In this document: one piece after another, positions 21,835-32,640 of the stretch
Numbering within the stretch: position 1 is the stretch's first letter
How the letters are laid out: each line of letters starts with the position of its first letter
Assembly: GCF_000171615.1 (NCBI RefSeq)
Contig: NZ_ABFU01000046.1
Coordinates: 1-56,306 of the forward strand
From: Bacillus coahuilensis m4-4
GTDB taxonomy: Bacteria; Bacillota; Bacilli; Bacillales; Bacillaceae_K
Direction of reading: 5' to 3'
DNA length: 56,306 nt
Notes under the pieces: model-generated
What the model saw: the letters and a program-made list of their open reading frames with translations, nothing else
Databases searched by the model: none
Told to the model about the DNA's origin: nothing
Position numbers and translations under genes: made by a program

Positions 21835-22912
21835 ATGGAAGCATCAATTAAAAAATGGTTATACAGATGTCTATTGCTTTTATTCAGTGTAACCAGTTGT
21901 TATATTATTTATCTTCTTGCGCCAGTTTGGCAGCCCTTTTTAAGAATATTACTCCTTGCTGCAACTCCCTTTATCATTGGTGCATTTGTGACATATCTTC
22001 TTCATCCAGTGGTAGAAAAATTACATGAAGCAGGATTGCACCGGGTTGTAGCACTATTAATTATATACCTCTTGTTTTTTGGAGGAGTGGGCATTGGAAT
22101 CTACAAAGGATTTCCTGCTATATTAGATCAGCTTAGAGAACTAAGTGCCAATGTCCCAGTATATATTCGAGAATATCGCGGGTGGTTGTCCTTTATTCAT
22201 GACCAAACATCTATGTGGCCAGAAGCCCTGCAAGTTCAATTAGAAGAAAGAATCGTCTCTATAGAAAAATGGGGGGGAGGTCTTGTCGAAAGAACCATAG
22301 GTGTATTACTCTCATTCATGAATCATTTTTTTCTTTATTCTGCTCATTCCGTTCATTTCTTTTTACCTGCTAAAAGATTTTGAAAGGGTAAAGGAATTCA
22401 TTTGGAAGCTTGTCCCACCTTCGAAAAGGGAAAGAGGTCGAGAATTTGCACGAGCTCTTGATGAATCTTTAGGGGGGTACATACGCGGGCAATTGCTCGT
22501 ATGCCTTATACTTGGAGGCTGTGCGTTCGTCGCTTTCTGGCTAATTGGCTTAAAGTATCCATTGTTACTAGGTGCCGTTGTGGCAGTTACCAATATTATT
22601 CCGTATTTTGGACCTCTTGTGGGTGCTGTCCCTGCTGTTATTATTGCAAGCACCATTTCAGTTAACATGATTTTGTTTGTTGGTGGAATTATTCTATTAC
22701 TTCAATTCTTAGAAGGAAACATTTTATCGCCTCTCATTGTCGGCAGAAGCTTGCATCTTCATCCCTTATTTATTATGGGCGCTCTCGTAATTGGCGGAGA
22801 GCTTGGTGGTGTGATCGGATTAATCTTTGCAGTACCGGTACTTGCTATAGTCAAAACAGCCATTCTTCAAGGTCGGCATCATTTTAAACAAAAGAGTGAG
22901 GAGTATAATTGA
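21835..22912 (+). CDS. yrrI: AI-2E-family permease YrrI (one frameshift)
   Basis: An integral membrane protein of the AI-2E (PerM) family, often annotated as a transporter without a proven substrate. Two frames join to about 358 residues (B. subtilis YrrI 353). Hydrophobic segments lie around residues 10-60, 70-90, 160-185 and repeatedly after residue 220. The family signature NIIPYFGPLVGAVPA is near residue 255. The T run at 22326-22332 has one T too many; with six T the protein reads NHFFFILLIPFISFYLLKD. I chose ATG at 21835, seven bases after AGGAGG, over the ATG at 21829, which overlaps the ribosome binding site. The stop codon overlaps the -35 box of the alaS promoter. Confidence 0.85.
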
Positions 22913-22938
22913 CAAATGGAGTGTTCTTTCACTATAAT
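22909..22938 (+). promoter_or_regulatory. Sigma-A promoter of alaS
   Basis: Perfect TTGACA (22909-22914) and perfect TATAAT (22933-22938) with an 18-base spacer. The -35 hexamer overlaps the TGA stop of the preceding permease gene. Confidence 0.8.
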
Positions 22939-22944
22939 TCGTGA

Positions 22945-23190
22945 TAGAACATTATGAAAACAACGCAATGATGGAACCACCTATTACAAACCATTTTATA
23001 GAGAGGGATTCTCCAGGCTGAAAAGAATCCTACTTGTAGTAATAGGTCGCTACTCCTGAGTGCAGGCGAAAACCTGCCGTCTCGCCACGTTACGGTGCTC
23101 AAAGTGACAAAGGATCATAATAATGCTCTTTTGTAACCAGGGTGGTACCGCGAGAGTGCTCTCGTCCCTGCTTAGGGATGAGGGCTTTTT
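22945..23190 (+). promoter_or_regulatory. T-box riboswitch of alaS
   Basis: The T-box AGGGTGGTACCGCG is at 23139-23152. A terminator stem follows, GCTCTCGTCCCT against AGGGATGAGGGC (about 23158-23185), with a T run. A GCT (Ala) triplet at 23049-23051, on the 3' side of the long first stem, is the probable specifier. It should let uncharged tRNA-Ala turn on alaS. Confidence 0.9.
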
Positions 23191-23222
23191 GTGTTTTCAA
23201 AAAAGAAAAAGGAGATGAAACG

Positions 23223-25855
23223 ATGAAGAAACTAACTGGTGCACAAATTAGACAAATGTATTTGGATTTCTTCCAAGAAAAAGGACATAGTGTAGAGCCG
23301 AGTGCTTCCCTCGTTCCTCACGAAGATCCAACATTATTATGGATTAACTCTGGCGTAGCAACGCTTAAGAAATATTTTGATGGCTCTGTTGTTCCAGATA
23401 ATCCACGTATTACAAATGCTCAAAAATCCATTCGAACAAATGATATTGAAAACGTAGGGAAAACCGCTCGTCATCACACATTTTTTGAAATGCTTGGAAA
23501 CTTTTCGATTGGCGATTACTTTAAAAAAGAAGCTATCGACTGGGCATGGGAATTTCTAACAAGTGAAAAGTGGATTGGATTTGACCCTGAGAAATTATCT
23601 GTTACGGTACATCCTGAGGATCATGAAGCCTATGATATGTGGAAAAATGATATTGGTGTTCCGGAGAGCGTATTATTCGACTAGAAGGGAACTTCTGGGA
23701 TATTGGTGAAGGACCAAGTGGACCTAATACAGAAATCTTCTATGACCGTGGCCATGAATATGGTTCTGATGAAAACGATCCGGAGTTATATCCTGGTGGA
23801 GAAAATGATCGTTACTTAGAAGTGTGGAACCTAGTGTTTTCTCAATTTAATCACAACCCAGATCATACATATACCCCACTTCCGAAGAAAAACATTGATA
23901 CAGGTATGGGACTAGAGCGCATGGCATGTGTTGTTCAAGAAGTTCCTACTAACTTTGAAACTGACTTATTTATGCCTATTATCAAAGAAGTTGAAGGAAT
24001 TTCAGGTGTTACCTATCATCCACATTCAGAGGAAGCAACGTCTTTTAAAGTCATTGCCGACCATATTCGTACGGTAAGCTTTGCTATTGGGGACGGGGCG
24101 CTACCTTCAAATGAAGGAAGAGGCTATGTTTTACGTCGTTTACTACGAAGAGCCGTTCGCTTTGCAAAGGCTATTGGCATCAATGATCCATTTATGTACA
24201 AGTTGGTTCCAGTTGTTGCAGAAATCATGGTAGATTTCTATCCAGTAGTAAAAGAGAAAATAGAATTCATTCAGAAAGTAGTGAAGAATGAAGAAGATCG
24301 TTTCCATGAGACGTTAAATGAAGGATTAGCTATTCTTTCGACTGTTATAGAAAACGCTAAATCAGAAGGATCGACTGTCATTCCTGGTTCTGATGTGTTC
24401 CGCTTATATGACACGTATGGTTTCCCTGTTGAATTGACAGAAGAATATGCAGAAGAAGCTGGTATGACCGTGGATGAAGAGGGCTTTAGACATGAGATGG
24501 AACAGCAAAGAGAACGAGCTCGTAATGCACGTCAAGATGTAGGGAGCATGAAAGTTCAAGGCGGAGTATTGGGAGAAATTGAAACGAATAGCACATTTAT
24601 CGGCTATAACCAAATGTCTGTGGATACTGTTGTGACAGATCTAATCGTAGAAGAAGCATTTAGCACTGAAGCGAACGAAGGGAAAGAAATTCAATTTGTG
24701 TTAAAAGAAACGCCTTTCTATGCAGAGAGCGGCGGTCAAATCGCTGACGGTGGAATAGTAGAAAGTGAAAATGGAAAGATCCAAGTCCTAGATGTGAAGA
24801 AAGCGCCTAATGGTCAACATGTTCACCGTGGTCGAGTAGTTGCAGGCACTATAAAAGTAGCTGATTCTGTGAAGGCAACTATTAATGAACTGGCTAGAAA
24901 ACAAATTGTTAAGAATCATACAGCAACTCACTTATTACATCGAGCATTAAAAGATGTTTTAGGAGAGCATGTTAACCAAGCTGGTTCATTAGTACAAACG
25001 GACCGCCTACGCTTTGACTTTTCTCACTTTGGTCAAGTAACGAAAGAAGAACTTGAACAAGTGGAACGCCATGTAAATGAACAGATTTGGAAGGGTATCT
25101 CTGTTGATATTCAAAGTAAATCCATTGAGGAAGCGAAAGCAATGGGCGCTATGGCGCTATTCGGTGAGAAATACGGGGATGTCGTTCGAGTTGTTTCTGT
25201 TGGTGACTACAGTATCGAGCTTTGTGGTGGATGTCATGTAGAAAATACGGCTAGCATTGGACTATTCAAGATTGCTTCTGAAAGTGGAATTGGAGCAGGC
25301 ACGAGAAGAATAGAAGCCGTAACTGGTGAAGGGGCGTATAGGTTATTAAATGAAAAAGTCATGATGCTAGAAGAAGCAAGCGACCGCCTGAAAACTAAGC
25401 CAGACTCGCTATTGACACGTATTGATGGCTTATTAGGAGAGTTAAAAGACGTTCAACGCGAAAATGAATCATTAAATGCGAAACTTGCGAACATTGAAGC
25501 AGGAAGCTTAATAGACTCTGTCGAATCTATAGATGGAGTCAATGTACTTTCAGCAAACGTTCAAGGTGTAGATATGAACAGTCTTCGTTCCATGGCTGAC
25601 GACTTAAAAACAAAGATTCATTCTGGTGTGATTGTATTAGGTTCTGTTCAAGGAGATAAGGTGAACATAATTGCAGCAGTGACAAAGGATTTACTCGATA
25701 AAGGTTACCATGCAGGAAAACTAGTAAAAGAAGTAGCTAGTCGTTGTGGAGGCGGCGGCGGTGGCCGTCCGGATATGGCTCAAGCAGGTGGTAAAAATCC
25801 TGCACAATTAGATGATGCGTTGAAATTTGTCTATGAGTGGGTCAAATCAATTTAA
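23223..25855 (+). CDS. alaS: Alanyl-tRNA synthetase (one frameshift)
   Basis: This essential class II synthetase charges tRNA-Ala and edits Ser and Gly. Joined, it has 877 residues (B. subtilis 878). The start is ATG at 23223 ([17 protein letters not shown]) behind AAGGAGATG. Motif 2 lies around [16 protein letters not shown] sequence ([18 protein letters not shown]), and [12 protein letters not shown] is motif 3. The editing domain carries the zinc-site signatures [17 protein letters not shown] and ELCGGCHV. The C-terminal C-Ala domain ends in the glycine-rich [17 protein letters not shown]. One C is missing near 23669; restored, the protein reads [19 protein letters not shown] broken alaS would be lethal, so this is almost surely a sequence error. 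Confidence 0.96.
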
Positions 25856-25936
25856 CTCTGTATGAAACTGGTGTACAATGTAGATAATGGTTGATATGAT
25901 GTACGCTAGAAACTTCCCTTAAGCGAGGTGTGAACA

Positions 25937-26203
25937 ATGAGCTCTTTTGACAAAACGATGAGATTTAATTTTCCAGAAGAACCAATTGAAAAAGATGTAA
26001 CCGAGGTTCTTATGACGGTATATGAAGCACTTCATGAGAAAGGGTATAATCCTATTAATCAAATAGTAGGGTACCTATTATCTGGAGACCCTGCTTATAT
26101 CCCTAGACATAAGGATGCAAGAAACATTATTAGACGCCTTGAACGGGATGAAATGATAGAAGAATTAGTGAAATCATATTTAAAACAACATAAAGAGGGA
26201 TAA
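25937..26203 (+). CDS. yrzL: IreB family regulatory phosphoprotein (UPF0297, YrzL)
   Basis: An 88-residue cytoplasmic protein: [16 protein letters not shown], then [20 protein letters not shown] and [16 protein letters not shown]. These blocks define the UPF0297/IreB family. In Enterococcus, IreB is a substrate of the IreK Ser/Thr kinase and affects cephalosporin tolerance; a threonine near the N terminus is conserved there. GCGAGGTGTG precedes the ATG. The next gene, ruvX, starts one base after its stop, and the alaS-ireB-ruvX-yrzB order is standard in Firmicutes. Confidence 0.94.
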   Translation: MSSFDKTMRFNFPEEPIEKDVTEVLMTVYEALHEKGYNPINQIVGYLLSGDPAYIPRHKDARNIIRRLERDEMIEELVKSYLKQHKEG

Positions 26204-26204
26204 T

Positions 26205-26621
26205 ATGCGCATCATGGGGCTAGACGTTGGGACAAGAACGGTTGGTGTTGCTGTAAGTGACGCATTTGGTTGGACAGCTCAAGGAATTGAAACCATTAAA
26301 ATTCATGAAGAACTTGGTTTTCTAGGGTATGAACGTATTAAAGAATTAGTGAAAGAATACGAAGTTTCAAAAATCGTAGTAGGATTACCGAAAAACATGA
26401 ATAATACGATGGGTCCGAGGGGAGAGGCTTCCCAAAGATATGGGGAAGGACTTCGAGAAAAATTTGGAATTCCAGTTGATTATTACGATGAGCGATTAAC
26501 CACGATGCAGGCAGAGCGAGTTCTTATAGAAGCCGACGTAAGCAGAGGTAAAAGAAAGAAAGTTATTGATAAAATGGCTGCGGTAATGATCCTTCAAGGC
26601 TATCTAGACCGTCAAAAATAA
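26205..26621 (+). CDS. ruvX: Putative Holliday junction resolvase / pre-16S rRNA nuclease YqgF (RuvX, YrrK)
   Basis: An RNase H-fold nuclease of 138 residues. The acidic active-site residues are in [15 protein letters not shown] (residue 6 Asp), [11 protein letters not shown] near residue 62 and [14 protein letters not shown] near residue 98. In E. coli YqgF takes part in 16S rRNA 5' maturation; the resolvase label comes from the fold. It starts one base behind the ireB stop with AGAGGG overlapping the end of ireB, so translation is coupled. Confidence 0.94.
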   Translation: MRIMGLDVGTRTVGVAVSDAFGWTAQGIETIKIHEELGFLGYERIKELVKEYEVSKIVVGLPKNMNNTMGPRGEASQRYGEGLREKFGIPVDYYDERLTTMQAERVLIEADVSRGKRKKVIDKMAAVMILQGYLDRQK

Positions 26622-26636
26622 TTAGAGGTGAATAAA

Positions 26637-26924
26637 ATGGAACACGGTGAAAAACAAATTACAGTTATTGATGAAGAAGGTAACGAGCAACTTTGCGAAG
26701 TACTATTTACATTTGAATCAGAAGAATTTAACAAATCTTACGTTCTTTACTACCCAATTGGAGCAGAAGAAGATGATGAAGAGGAAATCGAAATTCATGC
26801 ATCTGCTTTCAATCCAAACGCTGATGGTGAAGATGGAGAACTTCAACCAATTGAATCAGAAGAAGAATGGGATCTGATTGAAGAAATGCTTAATACATTC
26901 TTAGACAATGAGGAAGAAGAATAA
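26637..26924 (+). CDS. yrzB: DUF1292 protein (YrzB, UPF0473)
   Basis: A strongly acidic 95-residue protein typical of DUF1292: [28 protein letters not shown], then an acid-rich tail including [24 protein letters not shown] at 26637 follows AGAGGTG at seven bases; the GTG at 26628 is part of that site. It is the last gene of the ireB-ruvX-yrzB group and is followed by a strong terminator. Function unknown. Confidence 0.92.
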   Translation: MEHGEKQITVIDEEGNEQLCEVLFTFESEEFNKSYVLYYPIGAEEDDEEEIEIHASAFNPNADGEDGELQPIESEEEWDLIEEMLNTFLDNEEEE

Positions 26925-26936
26925 CGGGTAAAAAAT

Positions 26937-26976
26937 AGAGATAGATGTTCTCATCTATCTCTTATTTTTTTTTGTC
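26937..26976 (+). terminator. Terminator after yrzB
   Basis: TAGAGATAGATG (26937-26948) pairs with CATCTATCTCTTA (26953 onward) around TTCT, followed by a long T run. Confidence 0.9.
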
Positions 26977-27058
26977 CTGTTTTTTGTATAATAGGATAGT
27001 ATGTAGAAAATTCGTAAATAACCTGCCAGTTTCGCTCGAAAAAAGGGGGAATTTGAAA

Positions 27059-28202
27059 ATGGCTGAGAACGAAAACCAAACGAAAAAAGAGATATGGTGG
27101 AAACGATTGAAAGAAAGACAAGCAGAAGCGAAAATTATTAGACGCATTGTACTGATCATAATGGTGGTACTTATCATCGTAATTGCAGGAGTTTCCTTTG
27201 GTGGGTATTACTATGTGAAGTCTGGATTAGAGCCAGTCAGTGAAACAAATTCAGAACCGATTAGTGTAGAAATTCCTATTGGTTCTGGTGTAACAACTAT
27301 TGGAAATATTTTAGAAGAGAACGGTGTAATTTCTAACAGCACCATCTTCAAATATTATGTGAAATTTAATAATCAGTCAGATTTTCAGGCAGGCACGTAT
27401 GCATTAAATAAAACAATGACGTTAGATGAAATAATTGAGTCTTTGAAATCTGGTAAGGTTTATGAAGAAGCGGTCTTTAAAGTGACCGTTCCAGAAGGCT
27501 TAACCCTTGACGTTATCGCTACGGTCATTGATAGCAGCACGCCATACAGTCAAGAAGAGTTTATGAATCTCGTCACCAACCCGGATTTTATTCAGAAGAT
27601 GAAAGAGGCCTATCCTACTCTCATTACGGATGAAGTGGATAACGAAAACATCCGTTATGCTTTGGAAGGATACTTATATCCTGCAACGTATGACTTCTAC
27701 GAAGAAAAGCCTCCTCTTGAAGAAATAGTAGAGACCTTTATAGCTCAAACTAGTAAGATTGTGAATGAATTTAATACTGTAATGGTAGAAAAAGAAATGA
27801 CGACACACGAACTACTTACGCTAGCGTCTCTTATTGAGGAAGAAGCAACGGATGATGAGAACAGAAAGAAAATTTCTTCTGTATTTTATAATCGTATGGA
27901 AGATGGTATGCCCCTTCAAACAGATCCTACCGTTTTATACGGGATGGGTGAGCATAAAGAAAGAGTTTTTGAATCAGATTATCAATATGAATCACCGTTT
28001 AACACGTACTTAAATAAAGGCTTAACTCCAGGTCCTATTTCAAACCCTGGTAAGTCCTCTATTGAAGCGGCTTTATTTCCTGATGATACAAACTTCTATT
28101 ATTTCTTAGCTGCAAAAAGTAAATGGGGAAATCACAGTTTTATTTAGTGAAAGTTATGAAGAACATGAAAGCAAACGAAGCGAATATATTTTAAATAACT
28201 AA
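27059..28202 (+). CDS. mltG: Endolytic murein transglycosylase MltG (frameshift near the C terminus)
   Basis: MltG cuts nascent glycan strands at the membrane and so sets glycan chain length. It has a short basic cytoplasmic N terminus, one membrane helix at about residues 28-50 (RIVLIIMVVLIIVIAGVSF), a LysM-like region, then the YceG domain. The catalytic glutamate lies in TLASLIEEEATDDENRKKI, and FYNRMEDGMPLQTDPTVLYG follows. The A run at 28121-28123 has one extra A; corrected, the protein continues AAKSNGEITVLFSESYEEHE and ends at 28202, about 380 residues (B. subtilis YrrL 360). ATG at 27059 follows AAAAGGGGG. It stands as its own unit between two terminators. Confidence 0.93.
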
Positions 28203-28211
28203 TCTGTGAAC

Positions 28212-28247
28212 AAGAGGAAAGAGATATTCTCTTTCCTCTTTGTTTGT
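28212..28247 (+). terminator. Terminator of mltG
   Basis: A perfect 13-base stem: AAGAGGAAAGAGA (28212-28224) with TCTCTTTCCTCTT (28228-28240), loop TAT, followed by TGTTTGT. Confidence 0.88.
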
Positions 28248-28296
28248 GGTAAAATAGTCAAAGTGTTTTTATACCTAGCCACGCATATGTACGAGT

Positions 28297-28322
28297 AGAA
28301 AGCTTATAGAGCTTTCTTTTTT
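28297..28322 (+). terminator. Second hairpin with T run upstream of trmR
   Basis: AGAAAGCT (28297-28304) pairs with AGCTTTCT (28310-28317) around TATAG, followed by six T. It lies 46 bases before the trmR ATG and 50 bases after the mltG terminator. Between the two hairpins is room for a promoter, so this could be an attenuator rather than a plain terminator. Confidence 0.55.
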
Positions 28323-28367
28323 ATGATAAATGCATCTTAATGTGATCAGAAAGGATGAGGTTTCAAT

Positions 28368-29006
28368 ATGAAAGATCAACTTCATCACTATATAGAAAAG
28401 CTAATACCTCAGCGAGAATCATTTTTTGTGGAAATGGAAGAGTATGCAGTTTGGCATTCTGTACCGATAATGGAGATAGTTGGTATGGAAGCATTGCTTC
28501 AATTACTGTCTCTTCAACAACCAAAGAAAATACTAGAAATAGGTACGGCGATTGGCTATTCAAGCTTACGAATGGCTACAAGTTTGCCAAATGTAGAAAT
28601 TGTAACAATTGAAAGAGACGAAAAGAGAATAAAGGATGCAAAAAAATATCTCACTCAACACGAGAGTGGACAACGGATTCACCTAATCGAAGGTGATGCC
28701 TTAGAAGTAAGTGAAATGGTTCTGCAACATGGTCCCTTTGATGCCCTATTTATTGATGCCGCAAAGGGTCAGTATCCGAAGTTTTTTAGCCTGTATGCTC
28801 CTATGCTTAAAGAAGAGGGAGTAATCTATACAGATAATGTTCTCTTTAAAGGCTATGTCGCCGATATAGAATCAATAGAAAGTCGAAATAAACGGTCACT
28901 CGTTAAAAAGATTCATCAATACAATGAGTGGCTAATGAATCACGAAAAATATAAAACGGCCATTCTCCCAGTTGGAGATGGATTAGCGATAACAAAAAAG
29001 AGGTGA
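28368..29006 (+). CDS. trmR: tRNA 5-hydroxyuridine methyltransferase TrmR (YrrM)
   Basis: A SAM-dependent O-methyltransferase (COMT-like family) of 212 residues. The SAM site is KKILEIGTAIGYSSLRMA near residue 55, with IERDE near 84 and DALFIDAAKGQYPKFF near 125. In B. subtilis YrrM/TrmR methylates 5-hydroxyuridine at tRNA position 34 to 5-methoxyuridine. The two following genes are the matching hydroxylation factors, so the three act in one modification pathway. Its TGA overlaps the ribosome binding site of trhP1. Confidence 0.9.
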   Translation: MKDQLHHYIEKLIPQRESFFVEMEEYAVWHSVPIMEIVGMEALLQLLSLQQPKKILEIGTAIGYSSLRMATSLPNVEIVTIERDEKRIKDAKKYLTQHESGQRIHLIEGDALEVSEMVLQHGPFDALFIDAAKGQYPKFFSLYAPMLKEEGVIYTDNVLFKGYVADIESIESRNKRSLVKKIHQYNEWLMNHEKYKTAILPVGDGLAITKKR

Positions 29007-29011
29007 AAATA

Positions 29012-29941
29012 ATGAAGAAACCAGAACTTTTAGTAACACCTACGAGTGTTAGGAATATGAGAGATCTAATGGCTGCAGGAGCCGATGCTTTTGTGATTGG
29101 AGAACAAAAATTTGGACTTCGTCTTGCCGGTGAATTCACGAAGGAAGATGTGAAAGAAGCGACTGCACTGGCTCATTCTCAAGGTAAAAAAGTGTATGTA
29201 GCCATGAATGCTATCTTCCACAATGATTTAGTAGAGGAACTATCACGCTATGTCCAATTTTTATCCGAAGTAGGAGTAGACCGAATTATTTTTGGAGATC
29301 CTGCTGTTTTAATGACGGTAAAAGAAGTAGCTCCACATATACAATTAATATGGAATACTGAAACAACCTCTACGAACTATTTTACCTGCAATTATTGGGG
29401 GAAAAGAGGCGCAAATCGTGCCGTACTAGCTAGAGAATTAAATATGGATAGCATCGTTGAAACAAAAGAGCATGCTGAAGTAGAGATTGAAGTACAGGTA
29501 CATGGAATGACATGTATGTTCCAATCTAAACGTTCTTTACTCGGGAACTACTTTGAGTATCAAGGTAAAGCGATGGAAATTGAAAACCGAAAAGAACAAA
29601 AGAATATGTTCCTACATGATAAAGAGCGTCAAAATAAGTATCCGATCTTTGAAGATGCTAACGGTACGCACATTATGAGTCCAAATGATATATGTATCAT
29701 TGACGAGCTACAAGAACTAGTGGAAGCAGGGATTGATTCCTTTAAAATTGACGGGGTATTAAAAACTCCTGAGTATATTGTAGAAATAACGAAGCTATAC
29801 AGAAAAGCGATTAATAGCTTACTAATTAGTGAAGAAGAGTACGAAGGGTGTAAAGACGAATTACTTGAAAAAGCTCAACAAATTCAGCCAGCAAATCGTC
29901 CACTTGATACAGGATTCTTCTTTAAAGAGACAGTTTATTAA
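29012..29941 (+). CDS. trhP1: tRNA hydroxylation protein TrhP1 (U32 peptidase-like, YrrN)
   Basis: A 309-residue member of the U32 'collagenase-like' family, equal in length to B. subtilis YrrN. In B. subtilis TrhP1 and TrhP2 support prephenate-dependent 5-hydroxylation of tRNA U34. Key features are ELLVTPTSVRNMRDLMAAGA at the start, VHGMTCMFQSKRSLLGNY and the end segment LVEAGIDSFKIDGVLKTPEY. I start at ATG 29012, seven bases after AAGAGGTG; GTG at 29003 overlaps trmR. It carries fewer cysteines than TrhP2 and lacks the CCQSCRW block seen there. Confidence 0.9.
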   Translation: MKKPELLVTPTSVRNMRDLMAAGADAFVIGEQKFGLRLAGEFTKEDVKEATALAHSQGKKVYVAMNAIFHNDLVEELSRYVQFLSEVGVDRIIFGDPAVLMTVKEVAPHIQLIWNTETTSTNYFTCNYWGKRGANRAVLARELNMDSIVETKEHAEVEIEVQVHGMTCMFQSKRSLLGNYFEYQGKAMEIENRKEQKNMFLHDKERQNKYPIFEDANGTHIMSPNDICIIDELQELVEAGIDSFKIDGVLKTPEYIVEITKLYRKAINSLLISEEEYEGCKDELLEKAQQIQPANRPLDTGFFFKETVY

Positions 29942-29967
29942 TAATTAGCGAAAGAGGAGGAAAGAAT

Positions 29968-31238
29968 ATGACAGCCATTCTAGAAGATAAAATTTCTAAA
30001 ATAGTTGACGGGAAACGTGTCATAGTCAAAAAGCCTGAGTTACTTGCACCAGCAGGTAATCTTGAAAAGCTTAAGATAGCTGTTCGGTACGGTGCCGATG
30101 CTGTTTTTATAGGTGGACAAGAATACGGTTTACGTTCAAATGCTGATAACTTTACTCAAGAGGAAATGAAAGAAGGCGTAGAGTTTGCCAAAAAGTATAA
30201 GGCAAGAATCTACGTAACGACGAATATCTTCGCACATAATGAAAATATTGATGGGCTAGAAGAGTATTTAAGAGGTCTTGAAGAAGCGGGAGTTGCGGGT
30301 ATAATCGTGGCAGACCCACTTATCATCGAAACGTGTAAAAAGGTAGCACCTCAGCTTGAAATTCACTTAAGTACCCAGCAATCGCTTTCTAACTGGAAAG
30401 CTGTTCAATTTTGGAAAGAAGAAGGCTTAGAGCGTGTTGTCTTAGCGCGTGAAACAAGCGCCGATGAAATCCAAGAAATGAAAGAAAAAGTGGATATCGA
30501 GATTGAGGCCTTCATACATGGAGCAATGTGTATTGCCTATTCTGGTCGTTGTGTATTAAGTAATCATATGACAGCCAGAGATTCAAATCGCGGGGGATGC
30601 TGTCAATCTTGTCGTTGGGACTACGATTTATATGAACTAAATCAATCAGAGGAGCAAGCCTTATTTTCTAGCCAGGATGCGCCGTTTGCTATGAGTCCTA
30701 AAGACTTAAAACTAGTAGAATCTATTCCTAAAATGATTGAGCTTGGAATTGACTCACTAAAATTGAAGGACGTATGAAGTCTATACACTACGTTGCTACT
30801 GTAGTAAGTGTTTATAGAAAAGTGATTGACGCTTATTGTGCTGATCCAGAAAACTTCAAAATCAAACGTGAATGGTTAGAAGAATTAGAGAAATGTGCAA
30901 ACCGCGATACAGCATCTGCTTTCTTCGAAGGAGTACCAGGCTTTGAAGAGCAAATGTATGGTGTTCATGGTCGAAAAACAACCACTGAATTTATTGGACT
31001 AGTATTAGATTATGACCAAGAAACAGCGATGGTGACATTACAGCAACGTAACCATTTCGTCCCTGGAGATGAGGTAGAATTTTTCGGTCCAGAAATTAAG
31101 AACTTTAAAGTGAAGATTGATAAAATTTGGGATGAAAAAGGAAATGAGCTTGATGCTGCTCGCCACCCTCTGCAGATTGTTAAGTTTAAATGTGACCAAC
31201 CAGTATATGCATTCAACATGATGCGAAAGGAGAAATAA
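29968..31238 (+). CDS. trhP2: tRNA hydroxylation protein TrhP2 (U32 peptidase-like, YrrO; one frameshift)
   Basis: The second U32-family protein; joined it has 423 residues (B. subtilis YrrO 422). It contains KKPELLAPAGNLEKLKIAV, the family signature EAFIHGAMCIAYSGRC with LSNHMTARDSNRGGCCQSCR, and a C-terminal domain after residue 330. The cysteines of the signature suggest an Fe-S cluster, as proposed for this family. One A is missing from the run at 30759-30762; restored it reads DSLKIEGRMKSIHYVATV, the conserved core of the family. AGAGGAGG precedes the ATG, 26 bases after trhP1. The trmR-trhP1-trhP2 order is as in B. subtilis. Confidence 0.92.
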
Positions 31239-31248
31239 AGATTAAAGC

Positions 31249-31890
31249 ATGGAACGTGAACGTAAACCTGTAGTAATTGGAATAGCCGGAGGTTCAGGCT
31301 CTGGTAAAACAAGTGTAACGAAATCTATCTTTGAATCCTTTAAAAACCGCTCAATCCTTATGCTAGAACAGGATTATTATTATAAAGATCAAAGTCATCT
31401 TCCATTTGAAGAAAGACTTATGACAAATTATGATCACCCTTTGGCATTTGATAATGATCTATTAATTGAGCACTTACAACAACTAATATATTATAAGAGC
31501 GTTGAAAAACCAGTGTATGACTACAAAATGCATACACGTTCGTCTGAAACGATTACGATTGCACCTAAGGATGTTATCATTGTCGAAGGAATTTTGGTAT
31601 TAGAAGATGAACGTTTGCGTAATCTAATGGATATTAAGCTTTATGTTGATACGGATGCAGACCTTCGCATCATTAGACGGATGTTACGTGATATTAAAGA
31701 AAGAGGACGTAGTATTGAGTCTGTGATCGAACAATACGTCAATGTGGTTCGACCAATGCACAATCAATTTATCGAACCGACAAAGAGATATGCTGATGTT
31801 ATTATTCCAGAAGGTGGACATAATCACGTTGCAATAGATTTAATGGTCACAAAAATTCAAACAATTCTTGAACAAAAGACATTTTTATAA
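31249..31890 (+). CDS. udk: Uridine kinase
   Basis: Phosphorylates uridine and cytidine in pyrimidine salvage. It has 213 residues. The P-loop [13 protein letters not shown] is near residue 12, [13 protein letters not shown] near 40, [12 protein letters not shown] near 63 and [12 protein letters not shown] near 143. ATG at 31249 is 11 bases behind the trhP2 stop; an AAAGGAG site is about 14 bases away, so initiation may be weak or coupled. No alternative start exists, since an in-frame stop lies two codons upstream. Confidence 0.95.
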   Translation: MERERKPVVIGIAGGSGSGKTSVTKSIFESFKNRSILMLEQDYYYKDQSHLPFEERLMTNYDHPLAFDNDLLIEHLQQLIYYKSVEKPVYDYKMHTRSSETITIAPKDVIIVEGILVLEDERLRNLMDIKLYVDTDADLRIIRRMLRDIKERGRSIESVIEQYVNVVRPMHNQFIEPTKRYADVIIPEGGHNHVAIDLMVTKIQTILEQKTFL

Positions 31891-31916
31891 TACGATAGCA
31901 TAGATAAACAAAAATT

Positions 31917-31975
31917 GGACAGATTTTCAATATGTCCCAAAACAAGCGCGACCTACTAGAGGCCGCGCTATGTCC
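31917..31975 (+). promoter_or_regulatory. Structured leader between udk and greA
   Basis: A symmetrical hairpin AGCGCG-a-CCT-ACTAG-AGG-c-CGCGCT spans 31945-31969. A GGACA at 31917-31921 can pair either with TGTCC at 31933-31937 or with TGTCC at 31971-31975, giving two exclusive structures. No T run follows, so it is not a simple terminator. It probably lies in the greA 5' untranslated region; a regulatory role is inference. Confidence 0.4.
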
Positions 31976-32029
31976 ATATAACGCAGCCCCGATTAGTTCG
32001 AGGTGTTATTTTAGAAGGAGTGAAGGGAA

Positions 32030-32506
32030 TTGGCTACTGAGAAAGTATACCCGATGACACAGGCAGGTAAAGAAAAATTAGAGAATGAGCTAGAACAATT
32101 AAAAACCGTGAAACGTAAAGAGGTTGTAGAAAGAATTAAGATTGCAAGAAGTTTTGGAGATCTATCTGAGAACTCAGAATACGATTCTGCCAAAGAAGAG
32201 CAGGCATTCGTTGAAGGACGTATCGTTACTCTAGAAGCAATGATTCGTAATGCAAAAATCATCCAAGAAGACGAAATGAACTCTGATACAGTGACGTTAG
32301 GTAAAACGGTTACATTTGTTGAACTACCAGACGGTGAAGAAGAATCTTATACCATTGTAGGTAGTGCAGAAGCAGATCCATTTGAAGGCAAGATTTCAAA
32401 TGATTCACCGATTGCTAAAAGCTTAATGGGTCGAAAAGTTGAGGACGAAGTATCGATTCAAACTCCAGGTGGAGAAATGCAAGTGCGTATTACAGGAATT
32501 AAATAA
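32030..32506 (+). CDS. greA: Transcription elongation factor GreA
   Basis: GreA enters the RNA polymerase secondary channel and stimulates cleavage of backtracked RNA. It has 158 residues. The N-terminal coiled coil (about residues 8-75) carries the acidic tip in [20 protein letters not shown], with the D and E that coordinate the catalytic magnesium. The C-terminal FKBP-like domain ends [18 protein letters not shown]. The start is TTG at 32030, nine bases after AGAAGGAG; the usual first residue pattern [10 protein letters not shown] supports it. Confidence 0.96.
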   Translation: MATEKVYPMTQAGKEKLENELEQLKTVKRKEVVERIKIARSFGDLSENSEYDSAKEEQAFVEGRIVTLEAMIRNAKIIQEDEMNSDTVTLGKTVTFVELPDGEEESYTIVGSAEADPFEGKISNDSPIAKSLMGRKVEDEVSIQTPGGEMQVRITGIK

Positions 32507-32518
32507 GTTTGAGGAGTA

Positions 32519-32549
32519 AGAGACTGTTTTAGTAACGGTCTCTTTTTTT
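32519..32549 (+). terminator. Terminator of greA
   Basis: AGAGAC-t-GTT (32519-32528) pairs with AAC-g-GTCTCT (32534-32543) across a short loop, followed by seven T. Confidence 0.82.
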
Positions 32550-32640
32550 ATATGGAAAGATGAAAAGATTATTAGGAATTATTAGGTGAAATTACATAAT
32601 ACTACATTAATTGGTGCAAAATGGTGATGAGGTGGGGGTT

